A program made the translations under genes and the position numbers. Below, piece after piece: positions 1-8,788 of a DNA stretch of 64,000 nucleotides. The stretch's first letter is position 1, and every line of letters starts with the position of its first letter. Below the pieces are notes generated by a model, which had not been told where the DNA came from, searched no databases, and saw only the letters and a list, made by a program, of their open reading frames with translations. The stretch spans positions 1-64,000 of the forward strand of contig NZ_JAUXNK010000046.1 in NCBI RefSeq assembly GCF_030682845.1, given 5' to 3'. This DNA comes from Methanolobus sp. Its GTDB lineage: Archaea; Halobacteriota; Methanosarcinia; Methanosarcinales; Methanosarcinaceae.

Positions 1-218
1 TGGTTACCGTAGCTTCCTATTATGGGATAGAGAGCCTGAAACATCTGCTGGAGTAGTCATCTTCCTATCTATCTTTCTACGACCTGTGCCAGTTTCCCTT
101 TCGCATGAAAACCCAAAACCACTTTCCACCTCACAGGACGAAGCATTTTCTACCATCAAAACCTTTATCTCCCACTCCTCATATATGAGATTCTACTCAT
201 ATTTGAGATGGCAATACT

Positions 219-890
219 ATGTACAGGACCGAATCCCTCAAAAAACTGGCATTGCTTGGGGCAATTGGAAAGCCGGTCAAGATATCCTCCAGCGAGTTCA
301 CAAGGTACACCTCAACCAGCTCCAAGACGGCTGCCAGGGTCCTCAAACAGCTTGAGGATGAGCAGTATATAGAGAGGCAGATGGTGGCCGGAGGGCAGAT
401 GGTCCAGCTCAGGGAAAAAGGTGTGGACCTGCTCAAAAATGAGTATGTCGAATACAGTACCATCTTTTGCAGGGACCACAATGATATTGATCTTTACGGA
501 AATATCATTACAGGGCTTGGAGAAGGTCAATATTACATATCCAGGGAAGGTTACATGTCCCAGTTCAGGGACAAGCTGGGTTTTAAACCCTACCCGGGAA
601 CCCTTAATGTCAGACTCGATGGCCCGAGTGCGGAGATGAGGGACAGAATGGCTTTCATAAGGCCTGTAGTTGTCCACGGCTTCAGTGACGGCGAGCGCAG
701 TTTCGGGGGAGGCAAATGTTATCAGATAGAGATAGAGGGCATCAAGGGAGCGGTCATTATCCCGGACCGGACACATTACCCTGCGGACCTGCTTGAGATA
801 ATAGCCCCTGTGAAGCTGCGGGAAATGCTACGGATAAACGATGGCGACAAGGTCAGGATAGTGGTAAGGGACCCACAAAGGTGTGAATGA
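219..890 (+). CDS. ribK: CTP-dependent riboflavin kinase with N-terminal HTH (DUF120 family)
   Basis: 223 aa; N-terminal winged-helix region, then GLGEGQYYISREGYMSQFRDKLGFKPYPGTLNVRL typical of archaeal RibK; start of next gene overlaps its stop. Confidence 0.93.
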   Translation: MYRTESLKKLALLGAIGKPVKISSSEFTRYTSTSSKTAARVLKQLEDEQYIERQMVAGGQMVQLREKGVDLLKNEYVEYSTIFCRDHNDIDLYGNIITGLGEGQYYISREGYMSQFRDKLGFKPYPGTLNVRLDGPSAEMRDRMAFIRPVVVHGFSDGERSFGGGKCYQIEIEGIKGAVIIPDRTHYPADLLEIIAPVKLREMLRINDGDKVRIVVRDPQRCE

Positions 891-1618
891 AGATGAGTTC
901 GGTTACAAACGGATACAGCGATAATATAAGCAAGGCTATCGAAGCCTTGCAAAATGGCAGAATGATACTTCTTTTCGATCTGGAAGGACGTGAGGCTGAG
1001 ACCGACTTCACGATCCCTGCAAAATCTGTCACCCCGGCTGATGTGAAATGGATGCGCAAGGATGCAGGCGGCCTTATATGTGTGGCTCTCGACCCCCACG
1101 CTTCAGAGAAACTAGGCCTGCCTTTCATGGCTGATATCCTTCGCGATGCAAGTCAGCGCAGTGAATCCCTGAACAACATCGTTGAAAAGGGCGGAGACCT
1201 CAAATACGATTCACGCTCCTCATTTTCAATCTGGGTCAATCACAGGGACACCCGCACAGGCATCCCTGACAACGACAGGGCGCTGACCATCAACAAACTG
1301 GGAGAGATAGTCGATCGGGCGCTGGATGGGGAAATTCCTGATTTTGGAAAAGAGTTCCGCACACCAGGACATGTTGCAACCCTGCGTGCAGCAAGGACTC
1401 TTGTTCATGAACGCATGGGTCAGACCGAACTATCCATTGCTCTTGCAAAGATCGCTGGCATAACTCCAGCCATGGTCGTATGCGAGATGCTGGACGATAA
1501 TACCGGACGTGCGCTTTCAAAAGAAGATGCTATTAAGTATGGAAAGGATCAGGACCTGGTCTTTGTCGAAGGCGGGGAAGTCGTTAAGGCTTATGATTTG
1601 TGGCTGAGCAGGGCCTAA
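887..1618 (+). CDS. ribB: 3,4-dihydroxy-2-butanone 4-phosphate synthase
   Basis: 243 aa; AIEALQNGRMILLFDLEGREAETDF, FRTPGHVATLRA and RTLVHERMGQTELSIALA motifs; 4-nt overlap with ribK. Confidence 0.95.
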   Translation: MKMSSVTNGYSDNISKAIEALQNGRMILLFDLEGREAETDFTIPAKSVTPADVKWMRKDAGGLICVALDPHASEKLGLPFMADILRDASQRSESLNNIVEKGGDLKYDSRSSFSIWVNHRDTRTGIPDNDRALTINKLGEIVDRALDGEIPDFGKEFRTPGHVATLRAARTLVHERMGQTELSIALAKIAGITPAMVVCEMLDDNTGRALSKEDAIKYGKDQDLVFVEGGEVVKAYDLWLSRA

Positions 1619-1667
1619 GCATCAGAAAGAGTGAAATACTGGTACGCGTATTAAGTATCATTCCCGC

Positions 1668-1745
1668 GGGATCGTAGGGTAGCCTGGTCCATCCTGTTAG
1701 GCTGGGGGTCTAGCGACCGGAGTTCAAATCTCCGCGGTCCCACCA
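1668..1745 (+). tRNA. tRNA-Pro (anticodon GGG), CCA encoded
   Basis: Acceptor gggatcg/cggtccc, T-arm cggag-ttcaaat-ctccg, anticodon loop ctggggg, 3' a-cca. Confidence 0.9.
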
Positions 1746-1825
1746 TTTTAATCATTGGCTGTTGAGGTGTTACACGCAGTGTTACACCTCTTCTCGCGCT
1801 CCAGAAGCGTTATCTGGGTTGTAAA

Positions 1826-1851
1826 TCTCCGCGGTCCCACCATTTATTCAC
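1826..1851 (+). repeat. Direct duplicate of the tRNA-Pro 3' end (aaatctccgcggtcccaccattt)
   Basis: The same string lies at the tRNA 3' end (about 1723-1748), about 100 bp upstream. Confidence 0.85.
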
Positions 1852-1879
1852 AAAAAATCCTGCTCAAAAAAGTATACTA

Positions 1880-1902
1880 TAAGCCAGAAGTATACTGGCT
1901 TA
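1880..1902. terminator. Hairpin taagccag-N7-ctggctta, terminator-like
   Basis: Perfect 8-bp inverted repeat followed by a T-rich tract. Confidence 0.45.
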
Positions 1903-1997
1903 AGATTTTGTCTTAAATTGTTCCCTTTTAATATATCCTGCTTTTCAATCCTGAAATACAACGCCAATGGCCCTGTACAGCAGTGATCTCCTGCTTA

Positions 1998-2177
1998 TCA
2001 ATACCTATTAGGCTTGCTGGGTTTATGGCTCTGGTAACATTCCCTGCAATACACGGGTCTGTCGGGATCCGGTAGAAAAGGAACTTCCGTTTCCTGGCCA
2101 CAGTCTGCGCACTTTGCCTTGTGCATCTCTCTTGGACCGCTCGGTCTGAAACCGCCACCACTTCTTCTGTCACTCAT
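1998..2177 (-). CDS. Small zinc-ribbon protein, CxxC-x17-CxxC type (59 aa)
   Basis: Manual translation: MSDRRSGGGFRPSGPREMHKAKCADCGQETEVPFLPDPDRPVYCRECYQSHKPSKPNRY*; absent from the ORF track (below cutoff). Confidence 0.88.
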   Translation of the reverse strand: MSDRRSGGGFRPSGPREMHKAKCADCGQETEVPFLPDPDRPVYCRECYQSHKPSKPNRY

Positions 2178-2313
2178 TATTTAATCCACCTATTTGATCG
2201 ACCGGTCAAAAAGAGCGCTATTAGGTGTATATTGTCCTGATGCATTCTGTAAGATCGATCGGTAATACTATTTAGACACCTCTGACTTAAAGAACTATTG
2301 TTACAGTGTCTAT

Positions 2314-2721
2314 TTAGGGTATAAGTATCTCATCAATCGCATGGATGATGCCGTTAGTGCACTCGATATCTGCTTCTATTATTTTCGCGCTATCTATTTT
2401 GAATACGCCGTTTGATGTTATCTTTAGTACCTTTCCGCTAACAGTCTCAAGCGAAGTAAGGCTCTGCAGGTCATTTGTTGTGTATTTACCTTTCACTATA
2501 TGATAATTGATTATCCCCAGCAGATACGGATGATCTTCGAACGATTCGTCTATCACTTCGGCAGGGATTGCTTCAAAAGCCGACTCTACAGGTGCGAACA
2601 CCGTATATGGTCCTTCCTTACTGTACTTTCCAGTAAGCTCAAGCACTTCTGCAGCTTTAACAAGGGTTGAGAATGAACCTTTCTTTCTGGCGGTGTCTAT
2701 CAGGTTATTCAATTCAGCCAT
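2314..2721 (-). CDS. Fasciclin (FAS1) domain protein
   Basis: 135 aa; YTVFAPVESAFEAIPAEVI, HIVKGKYT, NGIIHAIDEILIP. Confidence 0.93.
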   Translation of the reverse strand: MAELNNLIDTARKKGSFSTLVKAAEVLELTGKYSKEGPYTVFAPVESAFEAIPAEVIDESFEDHPYLLGIINYHIVKGKYTTNDLQSLTSLETVSGKVLKITSNGVFKIDSAKIIEADIECTNGIIHAIDEILIP

Positions 2722-2844
2722 TTTGTTTCTCCGGTTCTTAATTGTACCTTTACATTAAAAACCGGTTCGCTTTCAGTGCAGTTACAGACCAGACATCGAA
2801 AAGAATAAGAACGTTCCCCACAACTTCCATAAGGGTGATGATTT

Positions 2845-3753
2845 ATAGCAGCGGTTATAGTTGCCAGGGAGCTTGTCAAGAAATATAAGGACCTTGTTGC
2901 AGTAGACAATGTCAGCTTCACTATTGAGGAAGGTGAAATGTTTGGTTTCTTGGGGCCAAACGGCGCCGGCAAGACCACTACCATGCGCATGATCCAGTGT
3001 GTCTCTCCTCTTACATCAGGAAGCCTGGAGATATTCGGGCTGGATACCATGTCGCATCCCAGTGAAATAAAATCCCATATGGGCGTGGTTCCCCAGGAAA
3101 ACAATCTCGATATGGATTTCACCGTGTATGAGAACCTCCTTGTATTCTCAAGGTATTTTGACATACCCCGCGATGAAGCTGAAAGAAGGGCCAATGAACT
3201 GCTGGAATTCGTCCACCTGGAAGACAAGAAGGACACAATGACAGAGAGTCTTTCCGGAGGCATGAAACGCCGTCTTATCCTTGCCCGCGCACTTATAAAT
3301 CGTCCTAAAATGCTCATACTCGATGAACCTACGGTGGGTCTTGATCCCCAGGCACGCCATATGATCTGGGACAAGCTCCGTTCCCTCAAGAAGCAGGGAG
3401 TGACAATAGTACTGACCTCACACTATCTTGACGAAATAGAGAAGCTATGTGACAGGCTGGTTGTGATGGACTATGGTAAGATCCTCGTGGAAGGCAGTCC
3501 TGCGCAGGTCATTGAGAAATATGTTGGTTCAGGCATTGTGGAAGCTGAGCACAACCCGGAACTTATCGATTGCCTGGAGAAGAAGGAGGCAAACTATGAG
3601 GTTATAGGTGACCTTGTGCATATCTACACAGACAACCCTAAACAGATAGCAGAGTACCTGACAATGGAGTGCTCCCTTTCAAAGCTGAGTGCAAGGCCGG
3701 CAACCCTTGAAGACGTCTTTCTCAAACTTACGGGCAGGAGGCTCCGGGAATGA
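2845..3753 (+). CDS. ABC transporter ATP-binding protein (DrrA/NodI-like); probable non-ATG start at ATA 2845 (track start 2938 is truncated)
   Basis: Walker A GPNGAGKTTT, signature LSGGMKRR, Walker B LILDEPT; frame extends upstream as AAVIVARELVKKYKDLVAVDNVSFTIEEGE. Confidence 0.9.
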   Translation: MAAVIVARELVKKYKDLVAVDNVSFTIEEGEMFGFLGPNGAGKTTTMRMIQCVSPLTSGSLEIFGLDTMSHPSEIKSHMGVVPQENNLDMDFTVYENLLVFSRYFDIPRDEAERRANELLEFVHLEDKKDTMTESLSGGMKRRLILARALINRPKMLILDEPTVGLDPQARHMIWDKLRSLKKQGVTIVLTSHYLDEIEKLCDRLVVMDYGKILVEGSPAQVIEKYVGSGIVEAEHNPELIDCLEKKEANYEVIGDLVHIYTDNPKQIAEYLTMECSLSKLSARPATLEDVFLKLTGRRLRE

Positions 3754-4541
3754 GGATTTCCGAGTATTTCAGTCTCCCCAAAGTCAGCTCTAAGTCCTAC
3801 AAGGTCTGGCAGCGGAACAAGGACGTTTTCATGAAGGACATCAAGCTGAACTTCCTTCCTCCTTTCCTCGAACCTCTGCTCTACCTGGCGGCTCTTGGAT
3901 TCGGGCTTGGCAGGTTTGTCGAGGACATCGACGGCGTGCCATATGCAAATTTCATCGCTCCTGCACTCATAGCTATTTCCGTGATGTACGCATCGTTCTT
4001 TGAATGCAGTTACAGTTCCTATGTGCGTATGTACTACCAGAAGACTTTCGATGCTATTATCGCAACCCCTGTAACTATTGAGGATGTGATTGCCGGAGAG
4101 TTGCTCTGGGGCGCTACCAGGAGCATGATCAATGCGGCGGTGATGATACCTGTGATAGCACTGTTTGGCCTGATAGATATAAGGTATGCACTGTTGATAA
4201 TACCCTTCGCCTTCCTGGGAGGCCTGCTCTTTGCAGCAATAGGCATGTGTTTCACCGCAGTTACTCCCAATATAATGTCTATCAATTATCCTGTACTGCT
4301 TTTTATCACTCCTATGTTCCTGTTCAGCGGTACTTTCTTCCCCCTCAGCGCACTGCCTCTGCCCGTACAGTATTTTGCCATCGCCTTCCTTCCGCTTACA
4401 CACATAGTCAACGGTATCCGCCTGATCGGGTACGGGACACTTGAGCCTGTGCTCCTGTTCGATCTCGCATGGATTATAGTTGTCTGTGCAATCCTGCTCC
4501 TGGTGTCAATAAATATGATGAAGAAGAGACTTATCGTTTGA
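3750..4541 (+). CDS. ABC-2 type transporter permease
   Basis: 263 aa; multiple TM segments, FLFSGTFFPLSALP; overlaps the ATPase stop. Confidence 0.9.
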   Translation: MRISEYFSLPKVSSKSYKVWQRNKDVFMKDIKLNFLPPFLEPLLYLAALGFGLGRFVEDIDGVPYANFIAPALIAISVMYASFFECSYSSYVRMYYQKTFDAIIATPVTIEDVIAGELLWGATRSMINAAVMIPVIALFGLIDIRYALLIIPFAFLGGLLFAAIGMCFTAVTPNIMSINYPVLLFITPMFLFSGTFFPLSALPLPVQYFAIAFLPLTHIVNGIRLIGYGTLEPVLLFDLAWIIVVCAILLLVSINMMKKRLIV

Positions 4542-4618
4542 GCCTTTATTTATGGGAAGAATACTCCATTTCCATGAAACGTAGCGATATCTTGATAAAA
4601 TACATCACCGATTGTGTA

Positions 4619-5545
4619 ATGATGAAAAAAAGGATCACACTGGCATTTTGCATCCTTATGTTCGTTTTCCTTGCAGGGGGATGTATCGACGAGCTTGTTC
4701 CCGTTGATCAGCAGACCAGCATGGGAGACATATCTGTATATGAATTTGAAGCCTTTACCAATTATAGTTTTATCGATGAGGAGTTTATACCCACCTCCAC
4801 TTTCTATCTCACAGGAGAAGGACTCACAAAAGCAGTCTATATGGTAGAGAATGAGTCTGTGATAGATATAATCCCTCTTGAGGACCTGCGTTCTTCAAAT
4901 GAGGACCCTGTAAACAATATCGTGGTATTGGGTGATTATTCAAGTAACCTGGAAGCATCTGTCACGACCTTTATGAACCTTTCAAGCTCAGTTGAGCCTG
5001 CTTATATCAATTATACTCTTTCTGAGGACGTGATACGCGGACAAAAGCATATTTATATTACCTTCAGCGAACCAATTACCGGCTTTGTAGCGTTCACAAT
5101 GACCACCCCGCGCGGACAGGACTTTCTGCATATCACAACACCGCCTTCTGTCGTGCGCTTTGTTCTCCCTGAAGGATACACTACCGGTAATCCCCTTATC
5201 GGAAAGACAACCCCCGGACCTGATGATACTTACTATGATTCCTCTGGCAGGAAGAATCTGGTATGGGTGAATCAGGGGACAGCTACAGGCAGTATCACTG
5301 AAAGGTTACAGATCTTCTCTAACAATACTATCTCCCAGGTAAATCAGGCGCCAAGGGCAATAAGTATCAAGTACTACTCAGAGTCAGCTCCCATGGGCCT
5401 GATGGCTGCAGGCGGTATCCTTGGTCTGGCGGCATTCCTTGTACTTTCCAGGAGCAGACGGGAAAGAAAACGCCTTGCCAGAATAAGGGAAAGTGTTGAG
5501 GAAAGTTTCCCCGGTAAGGATAAAAATAAAAAAGGTAAGAATTGA
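4619..5545 (+). CDS. Archaeal membrane-anchored lipoprotein-like protein (possibly DUF5803 family)
   Basis: From ATG at 4619: MMKKRITLAFCILMFVFLAGGC lipobox-like start; C-terminal TM and basic tail. Confidence 0.65.
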   Translation: MMKKRITLAFCILMFVFLAGGCIDELVPVDQQTSMGDISVYEFEAFTNYSFIDEEFIPTSTFYLTGEGLTKAVYMVENESVIDIIPLEDLRSSNEDPVNNIVVLGDYSSNLEASVTTFMNLSSSVEPAYINYTLSEDVIRGQKHIYITFSEPITGFVAFTMTTPRGQDFLHITTPPSVVRFVLPEGYTTGNPLIGKTTPGPDDTYYDSSGRKNLVWVNQGTATGSITERLQIFSNNTISQVNQAPRAISIKYYSESAPMGLMAAGGILGLAAFLVLSRSRRERKRLARIRESVEESFPGKDKNKKGKN

Positions 5546-5572
5546 TGAATTAATATCTTCAATTTGCTTTTT

Positions 5573-6322
5573 CTATAGTTCAAAGACCATTCCGTCATAG
5601 GCCAGAGGATAGTCCTCTACGGCCTCATCATGTGGTTTAAAGAAATGGCTCAGATGCGTGAACACCACATCCTTTGCTCCAGTCTCCCGGGCAAGGTCCA
5701 TTGCTTCGTCGGTGTTCATGTGCTTTTTGACCCCGACCGTCGGAGGTACTATCGCATCTGCTATAAGGAGGTCTGGGTTCATGATGTGCTGCATGCTTTT
5801 CTGTGGTATGTTCCTTTGGCAATCTCCCGTGATGACTACCTTCTTTCCTGCATGCCTGATGATAATCCCCACAGGTTTTTTTGCAGGCGGGTGCACCACT
5901 TCAAAGAGTGTGAATTCCAGTCCTATCAGATTAAAAGGCTTATACAATGGTATATTGTGCCTTTTGGGATGCATGAATTTCAGGTACTCGAAAATGTAAT
6001 CAAGGGTTTCCACTAATCCATAGACATCCACATTGTACTGTACCCTGTGGAATTCGGCAAAACCTGCAAAGTGGTCATAGTGGCCGTGTGTCCATATTAC
6101 ACCATCGATACGTCCTATATTGTTTTTCAGCATCTGGGTGCGAAGGTCGGGCCCGGTATCTATCAGGACCGCGCCCCTGTCAGACTCGACCAGTATTGCA
6201 GATCTGGTCCTCTGACTTCTCCCTCCCCGATATCCATCCTGGCATGTCGGGCAGTTGCATCCGATAACAGGTGTCCCTGTAGCATCGCCTGTGCCCAGAA
6301 GCGTTATTCTCATGGGCACCAC
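5573..6322 (-). CDS. MBL-fold metallo-hydrolase (PhnP-like)
   Basis: 249 aa; THGHYDHFAGF, CNCPTC, ITGDC, HLSHFFKPH; TAG stop. Confidence 0.88.
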   Translation of the reverse strand: MVPMRITLLGTGDATGTPVIGCNCPTCQDGYRGGRSQRTRSAILVESDRGAVLIDTGPDLRTQMLKNNIGRIDGVIWTHGHYDHFAGFAEFHRVQYNVDVYGLVETLDYIFEYLKFMHPKRHNIPLYKPFNLIGLEFTLFEVVHPPAKKPVGIIIRHAGKKVVITGDCQRNIPQKSMQHIMNPDLLIADAIVPPTVGVKKHMNTDEAMDLARETGAKDVVFTHLSHFFKPHDEAVEDYPLAYDGMVFEL

Positions 6323-6324
6323 AT

Positions 6325-7602
6325 TTACATCGTAGCATCGTATTCGTTGGTCTTCAGCACAGCTCGCTCGTCAAACTTTGCAACAGCACTGATCAGGTCT
6401 TTCTGTGTAAGCTCCATGCGTTCGGTCATCAGCGCACTGAGCACACATTCCCGGATTATCATGCGAAGGTCGGAGCCGCTGTAGCCATGTGTGAGAGAGG
6501 CGACCTCGTGTGTGTCAAATTCTCCCTGAATCTCTTTCATAACGATGTCAAGTATCTTCTTGCGCATGTCCGTGTCCGGAAGCGGGAATTGCATAATGTC
6601 GTCAAAGCGCCTCCATGCAGCCGAATCAAGCATCTTGGGATGGTTGGTCGCAGCCAGCAGGAGCACACCGTCATTTGTAAGGCTGATGCCATCTATGGCC
6701 TTGAGCAATGTATTGACAGCTCTCTTAAGGGCAGCGTGCTCATCTGAAGAGCGGGTCTTTGCGATAAAGTCGAACTCATCAATGAAAAGTATGCAGGGGC
6801 TTAATCTTTTTGCAAGTGCGAACACTCTGTCGATGTTTTTGGCAGTCTCGCCGAGGTACTGGTCGGTTATCATGGACAGCCGCACTTCCACAAAGGGGAT
6901 GGCAAGATGCTCTGACATTGCCTTTGCCAGTGAGGTTTTTCCTGTCCCCGGCGGCCCTACCATGAGGATCTTGCCCACATCATAGAGGCCGATACGTTTC
7001 AGATATTCCCTGTATTGGATAGCCTTTACTATTTTTTTGACATCTTCTTCCTGGGCAGGTGTAAGGATAAATTCCTTAAGTGTCTGTCTGATGTCTTCGG
7101 GAGCGCTTATCTCGGCAAGTTTGACCATGTCCTCGCCACCCTCTTCCTTCTGTATTTCCATTATGAGGGATTCTATCCATTCCCTGTCAACTTCCTTGGG
7201 TCTGGCCTTAGACTTGGCAGTACCATAATCTGCACCCTGGACATGTTTCTTTTCGTAGTAAAAAGCAAGAGTGGGATTTTGGGCGATCTTATCCATTGCA
7301 TCTTCCTTTTTCTGGAACCAGTCCGCTCCGACTTCAAGGGCTGTGATCTTCACCGAGAATTCCATGTCGTCTATACTGACGAATGGCAGTGAGTTCAGCA
7401 TGCCATTGACCTTGCTGATCTCAAACATCTTTTCAATATCCAGTGTTTTCACCCTGATGGGTTTTGGGACCGTTCTCTGCTCCCTGCTCCAGTAATATTT
7501 ACGGATGTTCTTGGGGAGGTCATTTACATCCAGTTCCAGGTACTTGTTATATATTTGTGCAGTAAGCAGCAGTTCAATGATATCAGACGTTGTATCGGAC
7601 AT
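6325..7602 (-). CDS. AAA ATPase (CDC48/FtsH-like single AAA domain)
   Basis: 425 aa; Walker [10 protein letters not shown], Walker B ILFIDEFD, sensor AATNHP; immediately upstream of the MBL gene. Confidence 0.9.
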   Translation of the reverse strand: MSDTTSDIIELLLTAQIYNKYLELDVNDLPKNIRKYYWSREQRTVPKPIRVKTLDIEKMFEISKVNGMLNSLPFVSIDDMEFSVKITALEVGADWFQKKEDAMDKIAQNPTLAFYYEKKHVQGADYGTAKSKARPKEVDREWIESLIMEIQKEEGGEDMVKLAEISAPEDIRQTLKEFILTPAQEEDVKKIVKAIQYREYLKRIGLYDVGKILMVGPPGTGKTSLAKAMSEHLAIPFVEVRLSMITDQYLGETAKNIDRVFALAKRLSPCILFIDEFDFIAKTRSSDEHAALKRAVNTLLKAIDGISLTNDGVLLLAATNHPKMLDSAAWRRFDDIMQFPLPDTDMRKKILDIVMKEIQGEFDTHEVASLTHGYSGSDLRMIIRECVLSALMTERMELTQKDLISAVAKFDERAVLKTNEYDATM

Positions 7603-7754
7603 GTTCTTACCTATAGAATGAACTTAAACTATGGATATGCAGGGTTTTGCAATCGTTGAGACATTATATATAAGGTCTCATTTCAAATATATCTTTTGTA
7701 TAGTAATTTAATACAATTTTTAATATCCCAAAACACGGACATCTTATTTTATTC

Positions 7755-8252
7755 CTATGCAAGGCAGAGCTTTCCTGTGAAGGGCTCGTAGATCTCTCCA
7801 GTGCTTTTGAGTTTTTCAAGAATGGCTTCCAGTTTCTGCTCATCTATACCCTGCTCTTTTGCCAGGGATATCAAAAAACCGGTCTCTATTTCTCCCCCAT
7901 TTGACCTCAGTAACCGAAGAATCACTTGCAAAGGGCTTCTTTTTGGAGGCGGTCTTTTGTCCTGCCAGACCACGGGAGGCGCCTCAGTCTCTTCTTTTGT
8001 CACAGTGACTCTCTTTCCTTCCACTGCAAGCACGCTTTCCATCTCTTCCTCCAGCTTATGCACCCTCGCCTGAAGGAGCGTCCTTGCGGATACTGCCTCT
8101 TCAAGGCTGTCGGATGAGAACAGAACTCGCAGTTTCCTTACTTCAAGGGATGCCCCGCATTTCTGGCATCTTGTCTTTTTCGCGCAGGCAAGTTCAAGTA
8201 TCTGCGCATGTTCCCTGCATCTGGGACAGACTATAACTCCAAAGGGTGGCAT
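7755..8252 (-). CDS. Zinc-ribbon/winged-helix archaeal protein (DUF5817-like)
   Basis: 165 aa; N-terminal CPRC...CQKC zinc ribbon, C-terminal wHTH-like region; TAG stop. Confidence 0.65.
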   Translation of the reverse strand: MPPFGVIVCPRCREHAQILELACAKKTRCQKCGASLEVRKLRVLFSSDSLEEAVSARTLLQARVHKLEEEMESVLAVEGKRVTVTKEETEAPPVVWQDKRPPPKRSPLQVILRLLRSNGGEIETGFLISLAKEQGIDEQKLEAILEKLKSTGEIYEPFTGKLCLA

Positions 8253-8336
8253 GCTTGCTCCTTATTCATAATGTATCCAGTAGGTATTACCTATATATAC
8301 TAGCTGTATAAATGATTCAGCGTCCGGGATGAGAAT

Positions 8337-8756
8337 ATGATACGCAGGGTGACCTTAGACGATGTTCCTTTTTTAGTGAAGGTCGAAGAACTGTCTTTTG
8401 ATGTGCCATGGCCTGACTTTCTTTTCAAGGCCCATCTTAACAATCCGGGCTTTGTGGTATACGAGCGGGAAGGCAATATCCTGGGCTATGCCATGATCGG
8501 TGATTCCAAAGGGAAGGCTCATCTCCAGAACATTGCCGTACACCCTCAGTTTCGCAGGCAGGGCATTGGTACGGAGCTCCTTGAGTGGTGCATAGATCTT
8601 GTTAAGTTATATGGATATCGCGTGATGGTTCTGGAGGTTGGGCAAAAGAACACAAGCTCACAGGCTTTTTACGCAAACTACGGCTTTAAAAAAAGTGGCA
8701 CCGTTGCAGGTTACTATCTGGATGACGATGCGATCATTATGACCAGGAAAATATGA
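8337..8756 (+). CDS. rimI: Ribosomal protein S18 alanine N-acetyltransferase (RimI-type GNAT)
   Basis: 139 aa; LQNIAVHPQFRRQGIGTELL acetyl-CoA motif, EVGQKNTSSQAFYANYGF. Confidence 0.88.
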   Translation: MIRRVTLDDVPFLVKVEELSFDVPWPDFLFKAHLNNPGFVVYEREGNILGYAMIGDSKGKAHLQNIAVHPQFRRQGIGTELLEWCIDLVKLYGYRVMVLEVGQKNTSSQAFYANYGFKKSGTVAGYYLDDDAIIMTRKI

Positions 8757-8788
8757 TCCTATATCTGTTTGCGGGATGTTCATTGATT

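Noticed and set aside
1928-2173. 81-aa ORF in the track
   Set aside because: Overlaps in a different frame the better-supported 59-aa CxxC-x17-CxxC protein.
5374-5598. Read-through extension of the MBL hydrolase past its TAG stop
   Set aside because: The downstream open frame is antisense to the preceding lipoprotein-like gene, so TAG most likely acts as a normal stop here.
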